From: Devosiaceae bacterium
GTDB lineage: Bacteria > Pseudomonadota > Alphaproteobacteria > Rhizobiales > Devosiaceae
Reading direction: 5' to 3'
Length of the DNA: 23,605 nt
Assembly (NCBI GenBank): GCA_021648585.1
Contig: JAKISM010000021.1
Coordinates: 1-23,605, forward strand
Shown here: positions 1 to 8,429 of the stretch, in pieces
How positions within the stretch are numbered: the stretch's first letter is position 1
Layout: each line of letters begins with the position of its first letter
Position numbers and translations under genes: made by a program
The notes under the pieces: generated by a model
What the model saw: the letters and a program-made list of their open reading frames with translations, nothing else
Databases searched by the model: none
What the model was told of the DNA's origin: nothing

Positions 1-2
1 GG

Positions 3-1370
3 CAAGAAATTCAAGATAGATTTTGGATAATAAATCACCGTGCTGTGGTTTTAGCTATTATTGCAGGCGTTGGTTTTGGGATAATCGCCTTGGGTCTAGT
101 TGCCATTGAGCGAACATTTACTCTATTATTCGGGCTTGATATTTCAGATATTTTTTATCAATATTTACTACCAGTTGCTGGGCTTTTTCTTGTGCCGTTT
201 TATTGGCTTTCAGCCATTGAAAACCTAAATGAGGTAAGCGCGAAGGAATTAGAAAAACCTGACTTTCTATCAAAATCTATTGGTTTTTTAGGGCAGTTTT
301 TGTTCGTGCCATTTCTTTTTGCTTACGCGCTAATTCTTCTTGTTTATGCAGTGCAAATTGTTTTTACTCAAACAATGCCTGTTGGAACACTTGGCTGGAT
401 GGTGCTTGGTTTTACTATTACTGGAGCGGTTGCTTGGCTGTTGGTTTATCCGCGCTTTATGCGAGAAAAAACAATGGTAAAACTGTTTCGAGCAACGTGG
501 TTTTGGCTAACCATAGTGCCTTTGGTGCTTTTTACTATTGGTGTAGTAATTAGATTAAATGCTTATGGATTAACTTCAGAGCGCATGATTTTGGTAGCTG
601 GTGGGGTTTGGGTGACATTGCTAACTATTATGTTTTTAAGTAAAAAAATAGCCGATATTCGCCTTATGCCATTATTTGCTCTAGTGATTTTTTTACTTCT
701 AAGCGTTGGTCCGTTTAATATTTCAAATGCACCAATATTAAATCAGGCTTCGCGTTTAGAGGCGGCAATGATTTCTGCTACCTCTATTACTCAAGGCACA
801 TTCTCTAATCCTAATTGGAGTGAAGAGAATGCCAAAAAGGCTATTGGTGCATTAAATTATTTGTATAAAGAGGACGGTGGAGAAAAGAAGTTGGAGCAGG
901 TTTTTTCTCGTTATGAACTAGAATATAAGCCTGATGTAACTCGTTTAGAACTTTATAAACAGCTTGAACTTGATAGTTATGATGCTAAAAATTTGAATCA
1001 TCGTTCTCTAATATCTGCAAAAGATAATTATGCCAACCTAACTGCTACTCCATATTATTTGGGGAGAGTTGAGTTAAATAAATATGCTTCTATGGATATT
1101 CCTGTCGGCTTGCTTAATTTAGCTATTACTATGCAATCTATTAAAATCAGTAGTGATGGAGAAGAAAAAAACATCGAACTTACCGATTGGTTAAGCGAGC
1201 AGCAAGATGAAACTCTTACTAAGCCAGAAATAGATTTTACAATAGAAAATATAAATTATCTCTTGTTAGTAGATTTTATCTCATTAGAAAAAAATAAAAA
1301 TAATGAATGGGAAGTGCAACGTCTTGAAGGGCTTTTATTTAGCTCTGAAATTCCAAAAGCCAATCAGTAA
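3..1370 (+). CDS. DUF4153 domain-containing membrane protein (5'-truncated by window edge)
   Basis: The reading frame is already open at position 3 and runs to TAA at 1368-1370, so the true start lies before the window. The GTG at 45 is only an internal codon. The visible part starts near a motif like RFW and then has at least six or seven hydrophobic segments in its first half, including stretches with IIAGVGFGIIALGLVAIERT, YWL and LLSVGPFNISNAP. About 200 hydrophilic residues follow, with no recognised catalytic motif. The arrangement of a multi-helix membrane part, a conserved SVGPFNI-like segment and a soluble C-terminal domain matches my recollection of the DUF4153 family, which has no established function. 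The 3' end overlaps the minus-strand trmFO fragment by 32 bp, so the two genes are convergent. The gene is AT-rich like the rest of the window. Confidence 0.72.
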   Translation, partial: QEIQDRFWIINHRAVVLAIIAGVGFGIIALGLVAIERTFTLLFGLDISDIFYQYLLPVAGLFLVPFYWLSAIENLNEVSAKELEKPDFLSKSIGFLGQFLFVPFLFAYALILLVYAVQIVFTQTMPVGTLGWMVLGFTITGAVAWLLVYPRFMREKTMVKLFRATWFWLTIVPLVLFTIGVVIRLNAYGLTSERMILVAGGVWVTLLTIMFLSKKIADIRLMPLFALVIFLLLSVGPFNISNAPILNQASRLEAAMISATSITQGTFSNPNWSEENAKKAIGALNYLYKEDGGEKKLEQVFSRYELEYKPDVTRLELYKQLELDSYDAKNLNHRSLISAKDNYANLTATPYYLGRVELNKYASMDIPVGLLNLAITMQSIKISSDGEEKNIELTDWLSEQQDETLTKPEIDFTIENINYLLLVDFISLEKNKNNEWEVQRLEGLLFSSEIPKANQ

Positions 1371-1509
1371 TATCCTCTAATGCACGGGTGGAAATTGCTT
1401 TCTTTTTTACCTTTTTTCGATCTGCCTTGCGCCATCGTTTCACACCCTCTGGCTTTATCACTTCAATATCTGGAATAAGCCCAAAGTTGATATTCATAGG
1501 CTGGAAACT
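1339..1509 (-). pseudogene. trmFO: C-terminal fragment of trmFO (folate-dependent tRNA m5U54 methyltransferase)
   Basis: Read from the minus strand, this frame ends at TAA (complement of 1339-1341). It encodes a segment beginning SFQPMNINFGLIPDIE, then a basic stretch (KRWRKADRKKVKKKA), then STRALEDITDWLLEF. FQPMN(I/V)NFGL, followed by a basic linker and a terminal RAL-x-D-x-x-x-W helix, is the C-terminal signature of TrmFO, the FAD and folate-dependent enzyme that makes 5-methyluridine at tRNA position 54. A full TrmFO is about 450-480 residues, but only about 57 recognisable residues remain. Further upstream on the minus strand the frame passes into GC-rich DNA, continues as non-homologous Gly- and Asp-rich residues, and meets a stop at 1588-1590. 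The remaining 1.2 kb of the gene is absent and nosR lies there instead. The fragment has no start codon or ribosome site of its own. Identity as TrmFO is fairly secure; that it is a dead remnant is inferred. Confidence 0.75.
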
Positions 1510-1527
1510 CTTAATAGTTTTATTCTT

Positions 1528-1810
1528 GTCGCCGTTGGTCGCTTCGCTCCCGTCCCCGACACCCCCGCCGTTATTCTTTTCCCATGCTTATCCACTCAAG
1601 GCTGCCCGACTCCGTTTTCCTTATATATCCGCCTATGCTCATGCTCCGACCTGCCGATCCGAAGCTCGAAGAGCGTAGGTTGGTGGGGCGCGGCACACGC
1701 TGCGGCGAGCCCAAAGCTCGCTGTACGGATAGGTATATATAAGGTTCAATTCTCCTTGGCGTACCACCTCTGGACTAGCGGGTTGAGTTTTTCGGGGTTG
1801 TGGGCATTTT
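1528..1810. repeat. GC-rich palindromic element at the trmFO/nos junction
   Basis: Base composition changes sharply at about 1528, where cytosine-rich runs begin, and returns to AT-rich after about 1810. The flanking genes are AT-rich throughout. The stretch contains terminal arms CCTTATATAT (1619-1628) and ATATATAAGG (1735-1744) that pair perfectly. Inside them are smaller hairpins: GCTC-GAA-GAGC at 1664-1674, and GCGAGC-CCAAA-GCTCGC at 1705-1721, which extends to 8 bp with a G-T pair. A short direct repeat CGCCGTT lies at 1530-1536 and 1566-1572. The open frames here (plus strand 1388-1678, minus strand 1639-1821) have implausible composition and no family resemblance, so I treat the stretch as non-coding. 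It resembles a repetitive extragenic palindrome or a miniature mobile element, but no second copy exists in this window to confirm it. Confidence 0.5.
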
Positions 1811-1919
1811 AGGTTTTTCAATATATGGTGCGTTGCGATGATCAGTTGAATCCATTGCTATAAATATGAGGGTGTTAGCATACTAATAAAATTATCAAAT
1901 TTTAAATAATTATTAAACA

Positions 1920-1933
1920 TTGATATAGAACAA
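1920..1933 (+). promoter_or_regulatory. FNR/Nnr-type box upstream of nosR
   Basis: The 14-mer TTGAT-ATAG-AACAA differs from the FNR/Nnr consensus TTGAT-N4-ATCAA at one position. Its centre is about 96 bp upstream of the nosR ATG. No comparable match was noticed elsewhere in the intergenic regions. nos operons are commonly activated under oxygen limitation, or by NO, through CRP/FNR-family regulators such as FNR, FnrL, Nnr or DNR. A weak -10-like TAATCT lies at 1951-1956, about 27 bp downstream of the box centre, which is compatible with a class II activated promoter. Which regulator binds cannot be read from the sequence. Confidence 0.6.
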
Positions 1934-2022
1934 TGTTGAAACCTTTGAATTAATCTAACCAGTTTGTAAGTTGGTAGACATTAGTTTTCATTTTTTCTGC
2001 AACTATTCCAATTGGTGGCATA

Positions 2023-4278
2023 ATGACTATTTCAAAAGCGTATGGAACTAGGTTTCTTAAAAAATCAGGCAGCGGTTTTTTTAAGCGCATTTTTTTTGTT
2101 GCCTTGCTGGTTTTTATTTTTTCTTTGTTTTTATTAACGAGTGCAAGCAAAGCGCAAGTTAGCGCTCCAGTTTTAGAGAAATTCTTACCGCAAATAGCAG
2201 TTAGTGAATTTGTTGCGGATGCCACTTCTTATGGTGATATGTTAGAAAATATTCCAGTTGCGCCTATATTAAAAGGAGAAGAGCTACTTGGCTATGTCTA
2301 TATAACTTCTGATTTTGTTAGCACTACTGGATATTCTGGTAAGCCTATTCATGTTATGGTGGCTATTGGGTTGGACGGTAAATTGCTACGTGCCAAGCTG
2401 GTTGAACATCACGAGCCGATTGTGCTGATTGGCATTCCCGAAAGCAAAATCAAGAAAATGATAGAAGGCTTTGATGGGCTTGATATTGTTCATGAAGCAG
2501 CGGTTGGTGGCACTGGGCATGATGTTGATATCATATCGGGTGCAACCGTTACCATTATGATTATTGACGATAGTGTAACTCGCGCATCGATAAAGATTGC
2601 CCGTGCGCTGGGGCTTGGTGGATTAGAAGCTCTAAGTACAAATACTGGTCCAAAATTCATTGTAAATATGGATAAAAAAGATGTCTATGATTGGCAGACA
2701 CTAGCAGGGGACGGCTCTATTCGTCGTCTAAGCATTGATGTTGGTCAGATAAATTCTGCCTTTGAGGAAATGGGTGATAAGCGGGTTGCAAAATATGCTG
2801 AAAAGGGCGATGCAAGTGGTACATTTATAGATATGTATGTGGCGCAAATATCTGCCCCCTCTATTGGGCTTTCATTGTTAGGCGAAGCTGAATATGAGAA
2901 TTTACTCAGCTGGCTCGAAGAGGGCGAAAGTGCCATTCTTTTGGCCGCTAATGGGCTTTTTTCTTACAAGGGATCGGGTTATGTTCGTGGCGGTGTGTTT
3001 GATCGTATTCATCTCATTCAGGGTGATATATCGGTTCGCTTTCACGATAAAGGGCAAAAAAGACTGGGTGAAATTGCGGCAGATGGGGCGCCTGAATTTA
3101 GTGAATTAGATATCTTCAAAATCCCTAGTGATGTTGGCTTTGATCCGACAAAACCATTTCGTATTCAACTGTTGACCAATCGTGCAGTTGGAGCGATTGA
3201 GAAATTATTTATCACCTATGATTTGGGTTATAATTTGCCTGAGCAATATCTTACAAAAGTACAAAGTGAGATTTCACAAATAGTAGTTTTAGAAGATGAT
3301 GCGGCTCGTTCTGAACTTTGGAAACGCATTTGGCTTAATAAAAAAGTTGAAATAGCACTGCTTTTATCAATGATACTCATTCTTACTGGTGTGTTTTTCT
3401 TCCAAAAACAAGTAACAAAAAATGAGCGAGTGTTTTACTGGTTTCGAATGAGTTTCTTGGTTGTCACTCTAGTGTTTCTTGGCTGGATGATGAATGCCCA
3501 GCTTTCGGTAGTTAATCTAATGGCACTTGCTGCTTCGCTAAGTGAGGGTTTTTCTTGGGGCGCATTTTTAATGGATCCGATGATTTTCATTCTTTGGGTT
3601 TCTGTTGCGGTTTCTTTGTTGTTTTGGGGTCGTGGAGCATATTGCGGCTGGTTATGCCCATTTGGTGCATTGCAAGAAATTACTAACCAAATTGCTAGAT
3701 TTTTCAAAGTGCCACAATGGACATTGCCATGGGGTCTGCACGAAAGACTTTGGCCATTAAAATATATGATATTTTTAGCTCTGTTTGGCCTTTCATTAGC
3801 CTCAATGGGTTTAGCTGAAACGTATGCAGAAATTGAACCTTTCAAAACTGCTATCATTCTAAAATTTGCCCGTGCCTGGCCATTTCTATTATTTGTAACA
3901 GTGCTTCTTGGCATCGGCTTATTCATTGAGCGTTTTTATTGTCGTTATCTATGCCCGCTAGGGGCAGCGCTGGCAATTCCTGCTCGTATTCGTATGTTTG
4001 ATTGGCTCAAACGTTATAAAGAATGCGGCGAACCTTGCCAAATATGTGCCAATGAGTGTTTTGTGCAAGCAATTCACCCAACTGGCGAAATTAATCCAAA
4101 TGAGTGTTTGTCCTGTTTGCACTGTCAAGTGCTTTATCAAGATGACGCGAAATGCCCCGTCCAAATTAAATTACGCAAAGGACGGGAAAAACTGGCTAGA
4201 AGTACTGCGCAATCCGCTAGTGCTTTGGCTCAGCATAATAAACTACCAAACCATCAACCGCCAAAAAAGGAGAACTAA
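2023..4278 (+). CDS. nosR: NosR, membrane flavo/iron-sulfur protein for N2O respiration
   Basis: NosR is the membrane protein that supplies electrons to N2O reductase and is needed for nos expression in many denitrifiers. The 751 residues start with a membrane or signal segment (about 21-40). A periplasmic FMN-binding domain follows and contains the covalent flavin motif SGAT (172-175, in [11 protein letters not shown]), whose threonine is the expected FMN attachment site. From about residue 447 there is a membrane domain with several helices. It carries two cytoplasmic CxxxCP motifs: CGWLCPFGA from Cys541 and CRYLCPLGA from Cys640. The C-terminus carries two ferredoxin-like cysteine clusters, from Cys668 ([12 protein letters not shown]) and from Cys695 (CLSCLHC...KCP). 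Length and domain order are normal for the family. It is the first gene of the operon, downstream of an FNR-type box, and the nosZ start lies 1 bp beyond its stop codon. NosX at the operon end is the likely flavin transferase. Confidence 0.96.
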   Translation: MTISKAYGTRFLKKSGSGFFKRIFFVALLVFIFSLFLLTSASKAQVSAPVLEKFLPQIAVSEFVADATSYGDMLENIPVAPILKGEELLGYVYITSDFVSTTGYSGKPIHVMVAIGLDGKLLRAKLVEHHEPIVLIGIPESKIKKMIEGFDGLDIVHEAAVGGTGHDVDIISGATVTIMIIDDSVTRASIKIARALGLGGLEALSTNTGPKFIVNMDKKDVYDWQTLAGDGSIRRLSIDVGQINSAFEEMGDKRVAKYAEKGDASGTFIDMYVAQISAPSIGLSLLGEAEYENLLSWLEEGESAILLAANGLFSYKGSGYVRGGVFDRIHLIQGDISVRFHDKGQKRLGEIAADGAPEFSELDIFKIPSDVGFDPTKPFRIQLLTNRAVGAIEKLFITYDLGYNLPEQYLTKVQSEISQIVVLEDDAARSELWKRIWLNKKVEIALLLSMILILTGVFFFQKQVTKNERVFYWFRMSFLVVTLVFLGWMMNAQLSVVNLMALAASLSEGFSWGAFLMDPMIFILWVSVAVSLLFWGRGAYCGWLCPFGALQEITNQIARFFKVPQWTLPWGLHERLWPLKYMIFLALFGLSLASMGLAETYAEIEPFKTAIILKFARAWPFLLFVTVLLGIGLFIERFYCRYLCPLGAALAIPARIRMFDWLKRYKECGEPCQICANECFVQAIHPTGEINPNECLSCLHCQVLYQDDAKCPVQIKLRKGREKLARSTAQSASALAQHNKLPNHQPPKKEN

Positions 4279-4279
4279 T

Positions 4280-6181
4280 ATGTCGGATGATATTAAAGAA
4301 AAGAAAGGCCTCTCAAGAAGAGAGCTCTTAACAAGAACTGGTACGGGCGCTGTTTTAGCTGGCTCGCTTGCCGCAGCTGGTGGCGCAACTATGCTTGCAA
4401 CACCTGCACAAGCTGCTGGTAAAAACGAACTTAAACCGGGTGAACTTGACGAATATTATGGTTTTTGGTCATCGGGTCAAGCTGGTGAAATGCGCATTTT
4501 GGGCGTTCCTTCTATGCGTGAACTTATGCGTGTTCCTGTGTTTAACCGTTGTTCGGCAACTGGCTGGGGGCAGACCAATGAGTCATTAAAAATTATGACT
4601 GAAAATCTGTTGCCACAAACCAAGGAAATGCTCGCCAAACAAGGTAAGGTAAATTATGATAATGGTGATCTTCATCACCCGCACATGTCATTTACTGATG
4701 GCACTTATGATGGTCGCTATTTATTCATGAATGACAAAGCAAACACTCGTGTTGCACGTGTTCGTGTGGATATTATGAAATGCGATAAAATGATAGAAAT
4801 TCCTAACGCATATTCAATTCATGGTCTTCGTCCACAAAAGTTCCCACGTACTGGTTATATATTTTGTAACGGTGAACATGAAGCACCACTTATCAATGAT
4901 GGTCGTGATCTTGATAATCCTTCAGCCTATGTTTCTATTTTTACAGCCATTGATGGCGACAGTATGGAAGTTAAATGGCAGCTTCAAGTAAGCGGCAATT
5001 TAGATAATGTTGATGCTGATTATCAGGGCAAATATGCTTTTTCTTCAAGCTATAACTCAGAAATGGGTATGAATTTGGCTGATATGATGGGCAATGAAAT
5101 GGACCATTGTGTTATTTTTGATATTAAGGCAATTGAAGCTGGCGTTGCTGCTGGTGATTTTCAAGAGCTAAATGGTGTGCCTGTGCTTGATGGACGGAAA
5201 GGTTCTAAATATACTCGTTATGTGCCAATTCCAAACTCACCGCACGGTGTAAACGCATCACCTGATGGTAAGTATATCATGATAAATGGTAAACTTTCAC
5301 CAACTGTTTCAGTGATTGATGTTAGTAAAGTTGATGCTTTATTCTCATCTGATGTTGATGCTCGCTCAGTAATTGTTGCTGAACCAGAATTAGGTCTTGG
5401 TCCATTGCATACTGCTTTTGATGGAGCTGGAAACTGTTTTACAACCTTATTCCTTGATAGCCAACTTGCTAAATGGAATGTTGATAAGGCTATCAAAGCC
5501 TACGCTGGTGAAGATGTTGACCCGATTATTGCAAAGGTCGATGTGCATTATCAACCGGGGCATAACTCAACTTCTATGGGTGAAACCAATGAAGCTGACG
5601 GTAAGTGGTTAGTGTCGATGAATAAGTTCTCAAAAGATCGTTTCATCAATGTTGGGCCATTAAAACCTGAAAATGAGCAGCTTATTGATATTACAGATAA
5701 TAAGTTTGAAGTGGTTCATGATGGCTCTACTTTTGCTGAGCCGCACGATAGTATTATTGTGCATCGCTCAAAAGTGAATCCTAGCATTGCTTATAAGAGA
5801 GATGATCCGACTTTTGCTGATGCTGTGGCACAAGCAGAGGCTGATGGTGTTGATCTTGAAGATGCAGCGGACGTCATTCGTGATGGCAATAAGGTTCGTG
5901 TCTATATGACCTCAGTCGCTCCAACTTTTTCACTAGAGCAATTCACTGTTAAACAGGGTGATGAAGTAACCGTTTATGTTACCAATATGGATGATGTAGA
6001 TGATCTTACTCATGGCTTTTGTATGGTGAACTTTGGTGTTGCTATGGAAGTTGGGCCACACGCAACGGCATCTATTACTTTTGTTGCAGATCGCCCTGGT
6101 GTGCATTGGTTCTATTGCCAATGGTTCTGTCATGCACTGCACCTTGAAATGCGTGGGCGCATGCTGGTTGAACCTGCGTAA
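4280..6181 (+). CDS. nosZ: Nitrous oxide reductase NosZ, clade I (Tat-exported)
   Basis: This is the terminal reductase of denitrification, reducing N2O to N2 in the periplasm with the CuA and CuZ centres. The start is the ATG at 4280, preceded by AAAGGAGAA at 4265-4273. The frame is open further upstream, but only as a shadow of nosR. The 633-residue protein opens with a twin-arginine signal (SRREL, Arg13-Arg14, then an Ala-rich hydrophobic stretch ending near AQA at 43-45), typical of clade I. A seven-bladed propeller follows with the histidine motifs DLHHPHM and EPHDS that belong to CuZ. The C-terminal cupredoxin domain keeps the CuA ligands: His578 (THGF), Cys613, Trp615, Cys617, His621 and Met624, with the same spacing as in the Pseudomonas stutzeri enzyme. 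All key residues are present, so the enzyme should be active. A 12-bp hairpin spans its stop codon. Confidence 0.98.
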   Translation: MSDDIKEKKGLSRRELLTRTGTGAVLAGSLAAAGGATMLATPAQAAGKNELKPGELDEYYGFWSSGQAGEMRILGVPSMRELMRVPVFNRCSATGWGQTNESLKIMTENLLPQTKEMLAKQGKVNYDNGDLHHPHMSFTDGTYDGRYLFMNDKANTRVARVRVDIMKCDKMIEIPNAYSIHGLRPQKFPRTGYIFCNGEHEAPLINDGRDLDNPSAYVSIFTAIDGDSMEVKWQLQVSGNLDNVDADYQGKYAFSSSYNSEMGMNLADMMGNEMDHCVIFDIKAIEAGVAAGDFQELNGVPVLDGRKGSKYTRYVPIPNSPHGVNASPDGKYIMINGKLSPTVSVIDVSKVDALFSSDVDARSVIVAEPELGLGPLHTAFDGAGNCFTTLFLDSQLAKWNVDKAIKAYAGEDVDPIIAKVDVHYQPGHNSTSMGETNEADGKWLVSMNKFSKDRFINVGPLKPENEQLIDITDNKFEVVHDGSTFAEPHDSIIVHRSKVNPSIAYKRDDPTFADAVAQAEADGVDLEDAADVIRDGNKVRVYMTSVAPTFSLEQFTVKQGDEVTVYVTNMDDVDDLTHGFCMVNFGVAMEVGPHATASITFVADRPGVHWFYCQWFCHALHLEMRGRMLVEPA

Positions 6182-6204
6182 AAACATAATGGGGTTCAAC
6201 CAGC
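6163..6204 (+). promoter_or_regulatory. Hairpin straddling the nosZ stop codon
   Basis: GCTGGTTGAACC (6163-6174) is perfectly complementary to GGTTCAACCAGC (6193-6204), giving a 12-bp stem with an 18-nt loop. The nosZ stop codon (6179-6181) lies in the loop. No U-run follows, so it is not a standard intrinsic terminator. An RNA-stabilising or processing hairpin that raises nosZ mRNA relative to the downstream assembly genes is the likelier reading. The left arm also encodes the last NosZ residues, so the right arm in the intercistronic gap is the diagnostic half. Confidence 0.65.
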
Positions 6205-6255
6205 GCAAGAATAGAGTTGGTAGAGCCTGCTTAAGAGTATAGAAAGAGTTTGGTA

Positions 6256-7518
6256 ATGTTGTTTAGAGTTTTCATTTTAGTTATTTTGTTAGCTTTTGCT
6301 CCTTTAGCAAAAGCGGCACAATATTCTATCCCTCCTGAAAACGGAGCACTTACCACAGCTCTTAAAAATGCTAAGTCGGGGGATATCCTCCGGCTTAGCA
6401 CTGGTACTTATAAAGGTAATTTTATCATTGATGTTTCCGTAACGATTGAGGGAGATGGCAATGCTAAGATTATTGGTAATGGGGTTGGTTCACCCATAAT
6501 TGTAAATGCGACAGATGTAACCATTAGAGGCTTAGAAATTTCGGGCTCTGGTTCAAGCCATGAGACAATGGATTCTGGGGTGCGCCTGCTTAAGGGTGCA
6601 GACAATGCAATAGTTGAAAATAACAAAATTATTGGCAATTTGGTTGGTGTAAATATTCATGGTGCAAAGGACGCTATTGTTAGACGCAATATTATTATAG
6701 GTCGTCAAGATAAGCGCATGAATGATCGTGGTAATGGCATTTATATTTGGAATGCAATAAATGCAAAAGTCATTGGTAATGACGTGCAATATGGGCGTGA
6801 TGGAATTTTTGTTACCACTTCAAAGAAAAATGAATATAGGGGTAATCGTTTTAGAGATTTACGCTTTGCAATTCATTATATGTATGTCCACGATACGATT
6901 GTTGCGCAAAATATCTCAATTAATAATCATCTTGGCTATGCAATAATGTTCTCAAAAAAAGTAACGCTTATTGGCAATCTATCACGTAATGATCGTGATT
7001 ATGGTATTATGTTAAATTATGCTAATTCGAGCACAATTTCAGATAATATTGTTGAGCAGGCAGAAGAAAAATGCGTGTTTATTTATAATTCGCATAAAAA
7101 CACAATTAGCGGAAATAGGTTTGAGCAATGCGAAATTGGCATTCATTTTAGTGCAGGCTCTGAACGCAATGAAATTTATAATAATTCATTTTTGTTCAAT
7201 CAAACCCAAGTGAAATATGTTGGCACAAAATGGGTTGATTGGAGTGCAAATGGGTTAGGTAATTTTTGGTCAGATAATCAAGGGTTTGATCTTAATGGTA
7301 ATGGAATAGCAGATGGCCCTTATCGCCCAAATGATGTTATGGATAGGATATTATGGACACAGCCAGCGGCAAAGGCTTTGATGGGATCGCCTGCGGTGCA
7401 ACTTATTAAATGGTCGCAAAGTGCGTTCCCTGCACTTTTACCGGGTGGTGTTATTGATAGTGCGCCTTTAATGAAACCAACAAGCCCTACTATGCCAATT
7501 TGGAAAGATATAAAATGA
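6256..7518 (+). CDS. nosD: NosD, periplasmic beta-helix copper-site assembly protein
   Basis: NosD is the periplasmic partner of the NosFY ABC transporter in building the CuZ cluster of NosZ. The frame is open from a TTG at 6250, but ATG 6256 is preferred because AAAGAG (6243-6248) is well placed and the product then starts with a clean signal peptide (MLFRVFILVILLAF, cleavage near AKA-A). The 420-residue protein consists largely of right-handed parallel beta-helix repeats: many short units with the patterns NxIxGN, NTISGN and GIHF typical of the CASH/NosD family. A conserved tail contains WSDN, GFDLNGNGIADGPYRP and a MDRI-like segment, as in NosD. It starts 74 bp after nosZ, beyond the nosZ hairpin, and its stop overlaps the nosF start by 4 bp (ATGA). 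Confidence 0.94.
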   Translation: MLFRVFILVILLAFAPLAKAAQYSIPPENGALTTALKNAKSGDILRLSTGTYKGNFIIDVSVTIEGDGNAKIIGNGVGSPIIVNATDVTIRGLEISGSGSSHETMDSGVRLLKGADNAIVENNKIIGNLVGVNIHGAKDAIVRRNIIIGRQDKRMNDRGNGIYIWNAINAKVIGNDVQYGRDGIFVTTSKKNEYRGNRFRDLRFAIHYMYVHDTIVAQNISINNHLGYAIMFSKKVTLIGNLSRNDRDYGIMLNYANSSTISDNIVEQAEEKCVFIYNSHKNTISGNRFEQCEIGIHFSAGSERNEIYNNSFLFNQTQVKYVGTKWVDWSANGLGNFWSDNQGFDLNGNGIADGPYRPNDVMDRILWTQPAAKALMGSPAVQLIKWSQSAFPALLPGGVIDSAPLMKPTSPTMPIWKDIK

Positions 7519-8429
7519 GTGCTTTAATAGTTGAAAATGTCAATAAGCAATATGGCTCACATAGGGTGGTGAAAAATATTTCTCTAAAAATTGAGGCAGG
7601 CGAGCGTGTTGCTTTGCTTGGGCATAATGGGGCTGGTAAAACTACTTTGATAAAAATGATGCTGGGGCTTGTTCCTATTAGTTCTGGTACAATTTCTATG
7701 CTTGGTGAAATTGTTGGATCTCGCAAAGCTCGTAAATTAAGCGGATATTTGCCTGAAAATGTTGCCTTTCATGGCTCATTAACTGGGCGTGAGCAAATGC
7801 ATCATTTTGCAGCTCTTAAATCTATTGCCAAAAAAACCGCTGATGAAATATTAGAACGGGTTGGTTTGAGCCATGCTATTGATCGGCGCATTGGCACATA
7901 TTCCAAAGGTATGCGCCAAAGAGTTGGTTTGGCGCAAGCATTGCTAGGCAAGCCAAAATTGGTGCTGCTCGATGAGCCAACTTCTGGGCTTGATCCAATT
8001 TCTCGCCATGATTTTTATGATATAATTGAGGAACTTTCGGGGGGTGGCACTATGGTGCTTATTTCTTCACATGCGCTAACCGAAATGGAAACTCGTATGG
8101 ATAGAATAGTCATTATGTCAAATGGTCAAATGGTGGCTAATGATAGAATTGAAAATTTACGCCAACATGCAAACCTTCCTATTCGTATCAATATTATGGC
8201 TGATGAAAAATCTGCTGCTTTGATTGCAAAAACACTCAGTGGCAAACGCATTAATGGTCATATTGTTGAATTGTTTTGTAATGGTGATGAGAAAATAAAT
8301 CTGCTTAAACGCATCTCGAATATGAAAGAGAAAATTTCAGATATTGATATTGCGCCAGCTAGCCTTGAGGAGCTTTATCGCTTTTATAGTGCGCCGCAAG
8401 ATGAAGAAGGGGAGCAGGAAAATGTTTGA
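7515..8429 (+). CDS. nosF: NosF, ABC transporter ATPase of the NosDFY complex
   Basis: This is the cytoplasmic ATPase that pairs with NosY and NosD in copper-site maturation of NosZ. The ATG at 7515 overlaps the nosD stop, and GGAAAG at 7502-7507 serves as ribosome site. An in-frame ATG at 7500 lies inside nosD and is less likely. The 304 residues show Walker A GHNGAGKTT (36-44), an ABC signature YSKGMRQR (129-136, with the SKG variant common in NosF and CcmA-like ATPases), Walker B LVLLDEP (149-155), a D-loop SGLD and a switch histidine in SSHAL. A C-terminal domain of about 85 residues follows, as in other NosF proteins. All catalytic residues are present. The stop overlaps nosY by 8 bp. 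Confidence 0.95.
   Translation: MSALIVENVNKQYGSHRVVKNISLKIEAGERVALLGHNGAGKTTLIKMMLGLVPISSGTISMLGEIVGSRKARKLSGYLPENVAFHGSLTGREQMHHFAALKSIAKKTADEILERVGLSHAIDRRIGTYSKGMRQRVGLAQALLGKPKLVLLDEPTSGLDPISRHDFYDIIEELSGGGTMVLISSHALTEMETRMDRIVIMSNGQMVANDRIENLRQHANLPIRINIMADEKSAALIAKTLSGKRINGHIVELFCNGDEKINLLKRISNMKEKISDIDIAPASLEELYRFYSAPQDEEGEQENV

Noticed and set aside
1330..1361. Inverted repeat GGCTTTT/AAAAGCC as a bidirectional terminator
   Set aside because: It lies inside the overlapping 3' coding ends of DUF4153 and the trmFO fragment, with a weak AT-rich stem and no following U-run.
1388..1678. Open frame of 96 codons on the plus strand between DUF4153 and nosR
   Set aside because: It is antisense to the trmFO fragment and the GC-rich palindromic stretch, has no ribosome site, and its composition (Ser, Pro, Arg, Phe) resembles no family.
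1639..1821. Open frame of 60 codons on the minus strand in the GC-rich stretch
   Set aside because: It lies across the hairpins and inverted repeat and has no recognisable family. A possible small peptide cannot be excluded but is unsupported.
3998..4279. N-terminal extension of NosZ by 94 codons
   Set aside because: This part overlaps nosR in another frame. The ATG at 4280 has a strong ribosome site and starts a normal twin-arginine signal peptide.
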